NCBI RefSeq assembly: GCF_026339935.1
Contig: NZ_JAPEPX010000001.1
Location: 5,049,501 to 5,113,500 of the forward strand
Length of the DNA: 64,000 bases
DNA from: Streptomyces sp. NBC_01551
Lineage (GTDB): Bacteria > Actinomycetota > Actinomycetes > Streptomycetales > Streptomycetaceae
Direction of reading: 5' to 3'
The notes below the pieces were generated by a model that was not told the origin of the DNA, ran no database searches, and worked only from the letters and a program-made list of their open reading frames with translations. The position numbers and the translations under genes were made by a program. Each line of letters begins with the position of its first letter. Position 1 is the stretch's first letter. Below, in pieces: positions 29,210 to 37,745 of the stretch.

Positions 29210-30127
29210 ATGACCTCTGACTCCTCTTCCGAAAGGCGCTACGCACGCGCCATGGCCAGCCTCCGAGGGCTGGCTCTGGGTGACGCCCTGGGCTCCCAGT
29301 ACTTCGTCCCCGTGAACTACCCCCTGCTCAAGCGGCGCGAAGTGCCCGCCGGCGCCGACGCGTGGCAGTGGACCGACGACACCGAGATGGCCTGCTCCGT
29401 CGTGGCCGTCCTCGCCGAGCACGGGCGCGTCGACCAGGACGCCCTCGCGCTGTCCTTCGCCCACCACCACGACTTCGACCGGGGCTACGGGCCCGCCGTG
29501 AACCGGATGCTCCGTCTGGTCCGGGAGGGCGCGGACTGGCGCACGCTGGCCGCCGAGCTCTTCAACGGGCAGGGCTCGTGGGGCAACGGCGCCGCCATGC
29601 GGATCGCACCGCTGGGCGCCTGGTACGCGGACGACCCCGAGCAGGCCACCCACCAGGCGGAGATCTCCGCCTACACCACCCACCAGCACCGCGAGGCGGT
29701 GTGCGGGGCGATGGCCGTCGCCGCGGCGGCCGCGCTCGCGGCGAATCCGGCGGGCCCGCCGACCGCCGCCGACCTTCTGGACGGCGTCGTCGCCCTGGTG
29801 CCGCGCAGCGCGGTGGGCGCGGGGCTGCGGCGGGCGCGGGACATGCTGGACTACGGCGACGCCAACACGGTCGCGGCGGTGCTGGGCTGCGGGCGGCGCA
29901 CCAGCGCGCACGACACCGTGCCGTTCGCCCTGTGGTCGGCGGCGCGGTCGCTCGACGACTACGAGCGGGCGTTCTGGACCACCGCGCAGGTGGGCGGGGA
30001 CGTCGACACGACCTGCGCGATCGTGGGCGGGGTGCTGGGCGCGCGCGGGGACGCGGTGCTGCCGGCGGCCTGGCTTGCCCGGACCGAGGCGCTGCCCGCG
30101 TGGCTGCCGGAGGCCGCGCGCGGCTAG
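29210..30127 (+). CDS. ADP-ribosylglycohydrolase (DraG/ARH family)
   Basis: A 305-residue DraG-type hydrolase that removes ADP-ribose from proteins or small molecules. Dinuclear Mg ligands are seen in LRGLALGDALGSQY, WTDDTEMACSVV near the N-terminus and GGDVDTTCAIVGGVLGA near the C-terminus, the standard three blocks. GQGSWGNGAAMRIAPLGAWYADD is the central family motif. TAGAGT at 29196-29201, built from the upstream TAG stop codon, ends 8 nt before the ATG, so transcription may be leaderless. Immediately downstream is an inverted-repeat element. No ADP-ribosyltransferase is adjacent. Confidence 0.9.
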   Translation: MTSDSSSERRYARAMASLRGLALGDALGSQYFVPVNYPLLKRREVPAGADAWQWTDDTEMACSVVAVLAEHGRVDQDALALSFAHHHDFDRGYGPAVNRMLRLVREGADWRTLAAELFNGQGSWGNGAAMRIAPLGAWYADDPEQATHQAEISAYTTHQHREAVCGAMAVAAAAALAANPAGPPTAADLLDGVVALVPRSAVGAGLRRARDMLDYGDANTVAAVLGCGRRTSAHDTVPFALWSAARSLDDYERAFWTTAQVGGDVDTTCAIVGGVLGARGDAVLPAAWLARTEALPAWLPEAARG

Positions 30128-30286
30128 TGCTGTGACCGGAAAGGTTCACCGGGTCGCGGCGCCCGGCACGGCACCTCGCGGCGTTGTCGGACCGCGCGAG
30201 TACGTCCAGTACGAGCCGCGGCCCTCCGCCTTGCGATGTACCGCACCGGACGCCGCGACCCGGCAAACCTTTCCGGTCACAGCACT
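30126..30286. mobile_element. 161-bp MITE-like inverted-repeat element
   Basis: The ends AGTGCTGTGACCGGAAAGG... are a perfect 21-bp terminal inverted repeat (30126-30146 and 30266-30286); 41 of the outer 46 positions match. No transposase is encoded. I recall near-identical intergenic copies in other Streptomyces chromosomes, so it is probably a multicopy non-autonomous element. It fills most of the 320-bp gap before the DUF4173 gene and could also end transcription. No target-site duplication is obvious. Confidence 0.75.
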
Positions 30287-30447
30287 GGCAGGGCGTCCGG
30301 GCCGGGGTCACGCGCCCGGTTCGGTTTGTCACGGTCCTGCCACAGGGGCGCCGCCCGGCTGGCCAAAACCGCATGTCACGGGCCTACTCTGTCCGCTTCG
30401 CCGCCTCCAGTGGAACCAGTGGGGCGGCCGACAGGGGAGGGAACCCG

Positions 30448-32544
30448 ATGTCAGAGAACGCCGAGGGGGCTGGCGCCGAACCGAGGAAGCCGGGTCCGGC
30501 GACGCCGGGCGCGGAGACAGGGCCGGGCACGGCCGCGACGCCCGCCGCAGGCGCGGCGCCCGCTCCGGCTGACGCCACGCCCGCGGCTCCGGCGTCAGCC
30601 GCCGCGCCCGCGCCTGCCGCTTCCGCTGCGCCCGCTCCGGCTGACGCCGCGCCCGCGGCTCCGGCGCCCGGGGCCGCTTCCGCTCCAGGGGCTCCGACCA
30701 CTGCTGCCGCGCCTGCCGCTTCGGCGTCTGCTGCCGCTCCGGGTGTCGCGGCTCCCGGTTCCGCCACCGCGCCAACTGCTGCGGCTCCCGGTTCTGCCAG
30801 CGCGTCGGCTGCTCCTGCGGTCGGGGGCGCGGCCGCCGTTTCCGGTTCGGGCGCGGCGGCCGCTGGTCCTGCCGCGGCGGCCGGAGCCGGGGCTGTTGCT
30901 CCTGTGGTCGGAGTTGCTCCGGGGGCGGCCTCCGGTGGTGTGGGTGCTGTTCCCGGGGCAGGGGCAGGGGCAGGGGCAGGGGCAGGGGCCTGGGGCGGGC
31001 CGGCTGCGGGGGCCTTTGACGCCTCCGCCCGGCAGCGCGCGCAGGCTTCCGCGCCGGCGGCATGGGCGGTGCGGATCCGCCCCGCCGAGGCTGCGCCGAT
31101 CCTGACCGCCACGCTCGTCGCCGTCATGGTCTCAGGCCTCGCCGCCGCCCTGCTGCTGGGCGACGGCATGGGCCCCGGCCTGCTGGTCGCCGTACTGCCC
31201 GCGATCGCCGCCGCGTACTTCGCCGCCCGCGCGGCAGGCCGTAAAGCCCGCCCCTGGACCACGGCGTGGGCCATCGGGTGCGTGGCCCTCCTCGCCGTAC
31301 CGGCGCTGCGCGACTCCGCCTGGCCGGCCACGCTGGCGATCCTCTCCGCCGTCTCCCTCGCCTCGCTCGCCCTGCACGGCGTCCGCACCTGGCCCGGCGT
31401 GCTGTTCAGCCCGTTCGGCTTCGTCGACGCCGCCGTCACCGGCGTCGGCTGGGCCTGGACCGGCCTGCGCTCCCGTGGAGGCGGGTTCGGACGCGAGCGC
31501 TGGCTGCCCGTGGCCAAGGCGGCCGCCGTGGCCGTCGGCCTGCTCGTGGTCTTCGGCACGCTCTTCGCCTCCGCCGACGCCGCGTTCGCCGATCTGCTCG
31601 GCGATCTGACGCCCGAGGTCTCCGTCGGCGACGGCCCGGTCCGCACCCTGCTCTTCGTCCTCGGCGCCGTCCTCGCGCTCGCCGGCGCCCGCACCGCCGC
31701 GGCCCCGCTGCGCTGGGACCGGATCCAGATCACCCCCGGCAAGGCCCGCTCCCGCGTCGAATGGGCGCTTCCGCTGATCGTCTTGAACCTGCTCTTCGCC
31801 GGCTTCAACGCCGTTCAGCTGGCCGTCCTGTTCGGCGGCTACGACAAGGTCCTCAAGAGCACCGGCCTCAGCTACGCCGAATACGCCCAACAGGGTTTCT
31901 GGCAGCTGCTCTGGGCCACCCTGCTCACCCTCGCCGTGATCGCGCTCGCCCTGCGCTGGGCGCCGCGCGCCGGCGCCGGCGACCGCCGCTTCGTCCGGGC
32001 CGTCCTCGGCACCCTGTGCGTGCTGACCCTGGTCGTGGTCGCCTCCGCGCTGCGCCGGATGGACCTCTACGTGGACGCGTACGGGCTCACCCGGCTGCGG
32101 GTGTCGGTGGCCGCGATGGAACTGTGGCTCGGGCTGGTCCTCGTACTGATCATGGCCGCCGGGGTGTTCGGCGCCCGCTGGCTCCCGCGCGCGGTCGCGG
32201 GCAGCGCCGCGGCCGCCGTCCTGGCCTTCGGGCTGATGTCCCCGGACGGGATGGTGGCCGAACGGAACGTGACCCGCTTCCAACAGGACGCCAAGATCGA
32301 CCTGGCCTACTTCCAGTCCCTGTCGGCGGACGCGGCCCCCGCCCTGGACCGGCTGCCCGAGCCGAGGCGCTCCTGCGCCCTGCGAGGGATCAACGACGAT
32401 CTGGCCAAGGCCGGTGACGTGCCCTGGTACGCCATGAGCCTCGGCGAGTACCGGGCCCGGAAGATCCTGCGCGAGCGGCCGGTGAAGGCCTCGTACGAGG
32501 AGTGCTCGCGCCTCGGCACGTTCAGCGACCGAGTCGAGCCGTAG
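30448..32544 (+). CDS. DUF4173-like polytopic membrane protein with Ala/Pro-rich N-terminus
   Basis: A 698-residue protein. About the first 210 residues are almost only Ala, Pro, Gly, Ser and Thr (disordered, including a GAGAGAGAGA run). Then about ten or more membrane spans follow, starting at ILTATLVAVMVSGLAAALLLG, and a short C-terminal soluble part (RRSCALRGINDDLAKAGDVPWYAMSLGEYRARKIL). The membrane region and tail fit the DUF4173 family (also described near DUF4153), of unknown function. The ATG at 30448 follows GGGGAGGG. Ends at a strong bidirectional terminator. Confidence 0.75.
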   Translation: MSENAEGAGAEPRKPGPATPGAETGPGTAATPAAGAAPAPADATPAAPASAAAPAPAASAAPAPADAAPAAPAPGAASAPGAPTTAAAPAASASAAAPGVAAPGSATAPTAAAPGSASASAAPAVGGAAAVSGSGAAAAGPAAAAGAGAVAPVVGVAPGAASGGVGAVPGAGAGAGAGAGAWGGPAAGAFDASARQRAQASAPAAWAVRIRPAEAAPILTATLVAVMVSGLAAALLLGDGMGPGLLVAVLPAIAAAYFAARAAGRKARPWTTAWAIGCVALLAVPALRDSAWPATLAILSAVSLASLALHGVRTWPGVLFSPFGFVDAAVTGVGWAWTGLRSRGGGFGRERWLPVAKAAAVAVGLLVVFGTLFASADAAFADLLGDLTPEVSVGDGPVRTLLFVLGAVLALAGARTAAAPLRWDRIQITPGKARSRVEWALPLIVLNLLFAGFNAVQLAVLFGGYDKVLKSTGLSYAEYAQQGFWQLLWATLLTLAVIALALRWAPRAGAGDRRFVRAVLGTLCVLTLVVVASALRRMDLYVDAYGLTRLRVSVAAMELWLGLVLVLIMAAGVFGARWLPRAVAGSAAAAVLAFGLMSPDGMVAERNVTRFQQDAKIDLAYFQSLSADAAPALDRLPEPRRSCALRGINDDLAKAGDVPWYAMSLGEYRARKILRERPVKASYEECSRLGTFSDRVEP

Positions 32545-32557
32545 GCGGCGCCCCTGC

Positions 32558-32598
32558 GAGGGCCCGGGCGCGGGGTGCTTCCCCGTGCCCGGGCCCTC
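32558..32598. terminator. bidirectional terminator hairpin
   Basis: 18-bp arms (32558-32575 and 32581-32598; GAGGGCCCGGGC core) with one G-T pair and a TGCTT loop. Lies between the convergent DUF4173 gene and MFS gene. Confidence 0.9.
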
Positions 32599-32616
32599 TC
32601 GTACGTCGGGCAGGGC

Positions 32617-34170
32617 TCAGGCCGCCGGACCGGGCTTCGCGGCGGCCCCGTTGAGGGCGTCCAGGTCGCTCGCGCGCACCCGGACCACCAGCAGCGCGGT
32701 CGCCAGGGCGAGGCCCGCCATGGCGACGGCGGCGACGAACGCGGTGGAGATGCCCTGGGTGAGTACGTAGTCGCCCCAGGGGTCGGGCAGCCGCCCGGTC
32801 TCCTTGAACGCGGCCAGCTGCCCGGTGTCGGCGTGGGCCATGAAGGCGGGCGCCTGCTTCTCGGTCTCGTCGCGCGCAGCCGTGCCGAAGACGGTGACCA
32901 GGATGGACAGCCCGAGCGAACCCCCGACCTGCTGGCTGGCGTTGAGCAGCCCCGAGGCCGCGCCCGCCTCGTGCGGCGCGACGCCCGAGACGGCGGTCAG
33001 GGTGAGGGTGACGAAGTTGAGGCCCATGCCGAAGCCGAACAGCAGCATCGGGCCGAGCACCCCGGACAGGTACGTACTGCCGGTGCCGATGAAGGTCAGC
33101 CAGGTCAGTCCGGCCCCGGTGAGGGCGGATCCGGTGACCATGAACGGCTTGGGCCCGAAGCGCGGAAGGAAGCGCTGCGAGAGCCCGACGGCGGTGACGA
33201 TCGCGAGGGTCACGGGCAGGAAGCCGAGTCCGGAGCGGATCGGTGAGAAGCCCAGTACGTTCTGCACGAACTGGACGATGAAGAAGAACATGCCGAACAT
33301 CGCGGCGGCGAGCCCCAGCATGATCAGGTACGCGCCGGCGCGATTGCGGTCGGCGAACATCCGCAGCGGGATGATCGGCTCGCGGGCCCTGGACTCGACG
33401 GCGACGAACAGGCCGAGCAGGACGAGCGCGGCGGCGAAGGAGCCGATGGTGAGCGGGTCCCGCCAGCCGTCCTCGGAGGCGCGGATGAACCCGTAGACGA
33501 GCGAGGCCATGCCGCCGGTGGAGGTGAACGCTCCGGCGATGTCGAAGCGGCCGGGGTGGCGCTCGGACTCGCGGACGCAGAGCGGGGCGAGGACCGTGAT
33601 CAGGACGCCGATCGGCACGTTGACGAAGAGGACCCAGCGCCAGTCGAGCCACTCGGTCAGCATGCCGCCGGTCAGCAGGCCGATCGCGCCGCCGCCCGCG
33701 GAGACGCCGGCGAACACCCCGAAGGCCCGGTTCCGTTCGGGCCCTTCGGCGAAGGTGGTGGTGATCAGGGCCAGCGAGGTCGGCGAGGCGATGGCGCCGC
33801 CGACGCCCTGGAGCGCGCGGGCGGCGAGCAGCTGCCAGGGCTCCTGGGCGAATCCGCCGAGCAGCGAGGCCAGGGTGAACAGCAGGATTCCGGCCGTGAA
33901 GACGCGGCGCCGGCCGAGGATGTCGCCGGCCCGGCCGCCGAGCAGCAGCAGGCCGCCGAAGGTCAGGGTGTACGCGCTCAGCACCCAGGACAGGCCGGTG
34001 GTGGAGAAGGCGAGGGCCGTCTGGATGTGCGGGAGGGCGATGTTCACGATCGTCGCGTCGAGGACGACCATGAGCTGGCAGGCGGCGATGACGAGAAGGG
34101 CCATTCCGCTACGCCCGTCCCGCCGGGCCGTGTCAGGTATCGGGGATGTGGCGAGTCGCGAGCTTGTCAC
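32617..34170 (-). CDS. MFS drug exporter, DHA2/EmrB-QacA family (14 TM)
   Basis: A 517-residue proton-driven exporter. Motif A-like GGRAGDILGRRRVFTAG follows the second span; motif C-like GLLTGGMLTEWLDWRWVLFVNVPIG lies in the fifth to sixth span region; hydrophobic segments add up to 14. The N-terminus MTSSRLATSPIPDTARRDG is cytoplasmic. It is transcribed divergently from a TetR gene, and two near-identical palindromic operators lie between them, so it is most likely a drug or metabolite pump induced when the TetR releases DNA. Substrate unknown. Confidence 0.92.
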   Translation of the reverse strand: MTSSRLATSPIPDTARRDGRSGMALLVIAACQLMVVLDATIVNIALPHIQTALAFSTTGLSWVLSAYTLTFGGLLLLGGRAGDILGRRRVFTAGILLFTLASLLGGFAQEPWQLLAARALQGVGGAIASPTSLALITTTFAEGPERNRAFGVFAGVSAGGGAIGLLTGGMLTEWLDWRWVLFVNVPIGVLITVLAPLCVRESERHPGRFDIAGAFTSTGGMASLVYGFIRASEDGWRDPLTIGSFAAALVLLGLFVAVESRAREPIIPLRMFADRNRAGAYLIMLGLAAAMFGMFFFIVQFVQNVLGFSPIRSGLGFLPVTLAIVTAVGLSQRFLPRFGPKPFMVTGSALTGAGLTWLTFIGTGSTYLSGVLGPMLLFGFGMGLNFVTLTLTAVSGVAPHEAGAASGLLNASQQVGGSLGLSILVTVFGTAARDETEKQAPAFMAHADTGQLAAFKETGRLPDPWGDYVLTQGISTAFVAAVAMAGLALATALLVVRVRASDLDALNGAAAKPGPAA

Positions 34171-34194
34171 TTGTGGATCCCCCCAAAGTGAAAT

Positions 34195-34214
34195 AGTGAA
34201 CGCATCCGTTCACT
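34195..34214. promoter_or_regulatory. TetR operator 1 (MFS side)
   Basis: AGTGAACG-CATC-CGTTCACT: perfect 8-bp arms. Lies 25 bp before the MFS start. Confidence 0.82.
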
Positions 34215-34237
34215 GCCGTCCAACGTAGGAGCCGCGC

Positions 34238-34261
34238 TTAGTGAACGCAAGCGTTCACTAA
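34238..34261. promoter_or_regulatory. TetR operator 2
   Basis: TTAGTGAACGC-AA-GCGTTCACTAA: perfect 11-bp arms, the same core as operator 1, centre-to-centre 45 bp. Binding at both would repress exporter and regulator. Confidence 0.87.
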
Positions 34262-34310
34262 GGCTGGAAATACGTGCGGGGGACGCACGTGCGGGTCGGA
34301 GGTGTGGGTC

Positions 34311-34925
34311 ATGGTGGATCCGGGTTGGCCGATGGCGTCACCGGGGCGCAGGCGGGGCGCCGAACTCGAACGAGCGATTCTCGACGCTGCTTTGGAGCAG
34401 CTCGGCACGGTCGGCTGGAACGCGCTCACCATGGAAGGTGTCGCGGCCGGCGCCCACACGGGCAAGGCGGCGCTCTACCGGCGCTGGGCGTCGAAGTCCG
34501 ACCTCGTGGCCGAGGTGTTGCGCACCCGGCTGCCCGCGATCGGCGAGATCCCCGATTCCGGATCGATCCGCGACGAGCTCCACGAGCTGTGCGTGCGGAT
34601 GCGGGGCGCCATGGACACGCGGGCTGGCCAGGCCCTGCGCGCGGTGCTTCACGAATGCGACCACGCCGACGCGGACCGGTTCCGGGAGGTCATCCGGGAC
34701 GGTCTGCACGAGCCCGCGCGCCGACTGATCGAGGAGCTCATCGAGCGCGGAATCAGGCGGGGTGATGTCCGGCCGGATGCGGACAGCCCGCTGGTTTCCG
34801 ACGTCATTCCGGCGATGCTCATGTATCGCGCCAAGGTGTGCGGCAGCGAATGGCCGGACACCGAGATCGCGGAACTGATCGACCAGGTGATGGTGCCGCT
34901 GCTGAGGCCCGGAGGCCGGGCCTGA
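34311..34925 (+). CDS. TetR/AcrR family repressor
   Basis: A 204-residue regulator. The N-terminal helix-turn-helix is clear (RAILDAALEQLGTVGWNALTMEGVAAGAHTGKAALYRRWASKSDLV). The C-terminal half (residues ~70-204) is the ligand-binding/dimer domain. The ATG at 34311 is 8 nt after GGAGG; a GTG at 34302 would be too close. It controls the divergent MFS exporter, judging from two shared palindromes in the 140-bp gap. Ligand unknown. Confidence 0.9.
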   Translation: MVDPGWPMASPGRRRGAELERAILDAALEQLGTVGWNALTMEGVAAGAHTGKAALYRRWASKSDLVAEVLRTRLPAIGEIPDSGSIRDELHELCVRMRGAMDTRAGQALRAVLHECDHADADRFREVIRDGLHEPARRLIEELIERGIRRGDVRPDADSPLVSDVIPAMLMYRAKVCGSEWPDTEIAELIDQVMVPLLRPGGRA

Positions 34926-35018
34926 CGCGGACCCGGACCCGGGGTGCCCATCCGCTTGCGGGCTTGCCCCGGGCCGGGGTGTGCAGGCGGCGCGCGGCGG
35001 CGTAACCTTGCTGGCGCC

Positions 35019-35729
35019 ATGCCGTACGAAGCACCCACCCACACCGTCGAACGCTCCCTCCGTGCAACCACTGGCGCCAAGATCATCGCCGGGGTCGACG
35101 AAGTCGGGCGAGGGGCCTGGGCCGGTCCCGTCACCGTGTGCGCGGCGATCACCGGTCTACGCCGGCCGCCCGCAGGGCTGACCGACTCCAAACTGCTCAC
35201 ACCCAAGCGCCGTGACGCGCTCCTCGACGTCCTGGAAGCCTGGGTCACCGCGCACGCCCTGGGGCACGCCTCCCCGGAGGAGATCGACGAGCTGGGCATG
35301 ACCGCCGCCCTGCGCCTCGCGGCGGTACGCGCCCTGGAGGCGCTGCCGGTGCGGCCCGACGCGGTGATCCTCGACGGCAAACACGACTACCTCGGCGCGC
35401 CCTGGCAGGTGCGCACGGTGATCAAGGGCGACCAGTCCTGCGTCGCCGTCGCCGCCGCCTCGGTGATCGCCAAGGTCCGGCGCGACCGGATGATGGCGGA
35501 GATCGGTGAACAGGGCGGCGGAATCGAGGGTTTCGCCTTCGCCGCCAACGCCGGATACCCCTCGCCCGTGCACCGGGCCGCGCTGGAGCAGCTGGGACCC
35601 ACCCCGTACCACCGGCTCTCGTGGTCGTACCTCGACGCGCTGCCGCAGTGGCGGCACCTCAAGAAGGTGCGGCGCAGCGAGGAAGCGATGGAGCTGGAAA
35701 ACGGAGGCCAACTCGGCTTCGATTTCTGA
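35019..35729 (+). CDS. rnhB: ribonuclease HII
   Basis: RNase HII cuts RNA in RNA-DNA hybrids and single ribonucleotides in DNA. In this 236-residue protein the first catalytic pair is D27-E28 in [13 protein letters not shown]; the third Asp is in VILDGKHDY and the fourth in [38 protein letters not shown] is the C-terminal family motif. TAACCT ends 10 nt before the ATG and no ribosome-binding site is visible, suggesting a leaderless mRNA. Intact. Confidence 0.96.
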   Translation: MPYEAPTHTVERSLRATTGAKIIAGVDEVGRGAWAGPVTVCAAITGLRRPPAGLTDSKLLTPKRRDALLDVLEAWVTAHALGHASPEEIDELGMTAALRLAAVRALEALPVRPDAVILDGKHDYLGAPWQVRTVIKGDQSCVAVAAASVIAKVRRDRMMAEIGEQGGGIEGFAFAANAGYPSPVHRAALEQLGPTPYHRLSWSYLDALPQWRHLKKVRRSEEAMELENGGQLGFDF

Positions 35730-35788
35730 TCGCACCCACGTGCCCCCCACCGGTACGTTTCGTACCGGTGTTTGATAGACATCAACTC

Positions 35789-36427
35789 ATGCCTCTCACC
35801 CCCGAGGAGCCTCAGATTCACGAGAGTGCCCAGGGTCCCCGCGTCACCCCGGCCGCGAGCCGCACCGCGCAGACCCCCCGTCCCGTACCTGGTCCGCGTC
35901 CCGCCGCCGTGCCCCGGCCCGGACGCCCCGGTCCCTCCCCCCGGCCCGCCCCGCCCGCGCAGCGTGCGCCGCAGGCCACCCCCGGACCCGTTCCCGCAGC
36001 TCCCGCTGCCCCCACCGCTCCGTCCGTCTCGGCGTCGGTGCCGCAGGTCCAGCTGATCCCGGCCTCCGTCGAGGGTGCGCTGGACGCGGCAGAGGAGGCC
36101 GTGGACCTGCTGCTCGAAACCGGGCGCGCGCCCGGCGACATCCTGGTTCTGACCACCGGCGACCCGCACCCGTGGGCCGCGCACGAGCTGTCCTTCGGCG
36201 AGGAGTCCTACTGGGCTCAGCACGACGCCCGGGACGACGTCTTCTACGCGGACGCGGCGCAGATCCAGCGCGCCGCCGGCCGTCCCGTCGTGGTGTTCGC
36301 CGCCAACGGCGGATCGCCCGAGGCCGCCGCCGGCGCGCTGCCGGTCGCGCTCGCGCGGGCCGGTGCGCTCCTGATCGTGTGCGGCGACGCGCAGCAGATC
36401 AACTCCGTGCTGGGCGCGGGCGTCTGA
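35789..36427 (+). CDS. hypothetical protein with Pro-rich N-terminus
   Basis: A 212-residue protein. Residues ~1-85 are Pro/Ala-rich and disordered; residues ~90-212 form a compact alpha/beta domain (VEGALDAAEEAVDLLLETGRAPGDILVLTTGDPHPWAAHEL ... GRPVVVFAANGGSPEAAAGALPVALARAGALLIVCGDAQQI). The alternating strand/helix pattern resembles a P-loop-like or UvrD C-terminal (UvrD_C_2) fragment in fold style, but no Walker motif is present. It lies 59 bp after rnhB. The start at 35789 has TAGACA 7 nt upstream; a GTG at 35768 is possible. Function unknown. Confidence 0.65.
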   Translation: MPLTPEEPQIHESAQGPRVTPAASRTAQTPRPVPGPRPAAVPRPGRPGPSPRPAPPAQRAPQATPGPVPAAPAAPTAPSVSASVPQVQLIPASVEGALDAAEEAVDLLLETGRAPGDILVLTTGDPHPWAAHELSFGEESYWAQHDARDDVFYADAAQIQRAAGRPVVVFAANGGSPEAAAGALPVALARAGALLIVCGDAQQINSVLGAGV

Positions 36428-36700
36428 CGCCCCGTGTCCCGGCGCGGGCGAGGGGCGGGGCGGGCCGGGAGCCGGCCCCGCTGAAGTCCGAGGCCTGACC
36501 CGCCGTACGCCCGGTTCCGGGTGTGCGGCTGATCGGCCTGCCCGCTCTACGGAGCCCGTACGCCCGTGTCCCTACGCCCGCCTGCGCCCGTACGCCCGTC
36601 CGCGTACGCACGCGCGGCCGGGAACACCGTCGCGGCCCGGGGCCGTACGGGGATCCGCGCGCGGGATGCCGAGGCCCGCAGCGGCGCGGCGGTACGCAGG

Positions 36701-37330
36701 TCAGCGGGCGGCGGTCCGGCGCAGGGCCTCGGTCGCGCCGCCGCCGGTGCGCAGGGTCATCGGCGCGAACTCGGACGTGATCTCATCGAGGCGCTCGGGC
36801 CGCGAGTCCGAGCTGGGCCGCCGGCCGCCCCGGCCCTCGCCGAGCACCTGCCAGCCCTCGCGGGTCAGCGTGATGTACGCGCCGCAGCGCAGCCCGTGCA
36901 GGGTGCAGGCATCGCGGAGCCCCCACATCCAGGCCCCGTCCTCCTCGGTCCACCGGTCGTCGCCGTCGCGGCAGTACATCAGCACCGCCGTCCGCACCGG
37001 GGTCCGGCGCCGCAGGTCGTGCGGGATCACCCGGCGCAGCCGCGACAGCAGCGCGTTGCGGTACTCCCAGCCGTCGGCGGAGGCGGAGCGCTGCACGAAG
37101 GAGGCGCTCGCCACCAGCTCTTCCCCCGGGCCGAGGACGGCGATGACCGCGGTCGACGGCACGGGGCTGTGCCGGGAGTGCAGACCGCTGACGACCTCGC
37201 GCGGATTGCGCAGCAGGGGCACCCCGGCCGCGGTCCACTCGGCGGGTTCCAGTAGGCGGCCGTGGCGGCTGGCGCCGCCGGTGGCCGTGGTCAGGGACGT
37301 GGTCGAGGGCGGGGCGAATCCGAAGGTCAC
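36701..37330 (-). CDS. conserved hypothetical protein
   Basis: A 209-residue soluble protein starting at the GTG at 37330, which has GGGAGGA upstream. Recognisable segments are VTFGFAPPSTTSL, STAVIAVLGPGEELVASASFVQRS, GWEYRNALLSRLRRVIPHDLRRRTPVRTAVLMYCRDGDDRWTEEDGAWMWGL and TREGWQVLGEG. Two cysteines occur in DACTLHGLRCGAY. I do not recognise a family. It is convergent with the upstream gene and faces away from recQ across a 415-bp gap. Confidence 0.65.
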   Translation of the reverse strand: MTFGFAPPSTTSLTTATGGASRHGRLLEPAEWTAAGVPLLRNPREVVSGLHSRHSPVPSTAVIAVLGPGEELVASASFVQRSASADGWEYRNALLSRLRRVIPHDLRRRTPVRTAVLMYCRDGDDRWTEEDGAWMWGLRDACTLHGLRCGAYITLTREGWQVLGEGRGGRRPSSDSRPERLDEITSEFAPMTLRTGGGATEALRRTAAR

Positions 37331-37745
37331 GGTCCTCCCTTCGGGTTCACGCCCGCGAAACGGGCACGGCTGGGCAGAGGGCGCGCCGCGGCGCGGCCCT
37401 GGAGGGTGCCGTCGAGCCGAACGGGAGCGCTCCAATTCTCGCGTGGCCCGTGAGGATGCGGCAACGAGCAATTGGCGCAGCCGACCGGAATTCGCCGGTA
37501 TGCCGTTCATATCCTTGCCCCGTTTGGCCGCCGATGACGCATCGGGCTCCGGCCGGAGCGCGAGTACCAGGGGAAACACCGCTTCGAGCCTGCCCGCCGA
37601 AGCGGTCGTAGGGACCGGAGGGCGGCCGCCGACGGGTAATTCGACACCGGCTCGCGCGACGTCGACCGGAATCGGACCGTGCGCGAGAGTGTCCTCACGC
37701 TGGGTGAGTTCGCCCTTTGTCAGTGCCATCGGGTTGCATGGGGGC
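37331..37745. other. 415-bp intergenic region without a gene
   Basis: Upstream of two divergent genes (36701-37330 and recQ). Short open frames here have no ribosome-binding site and no family likeness. Composition is somewhat less G+C-rich than flanking coding DNA. No operator-like palindrome longer than the GC-only GCGCGCCGCGGCGCG near 37380 was seen. Confidence 0.5.

Noticed and set aside
36428-36700. TACGCCCGT-type repeats between 36520 and 36620
   Set aside because: Irregular spacing and sequence; probably simple GC-rich low complexity between convergent genes, not a repeat array or CRISPR.
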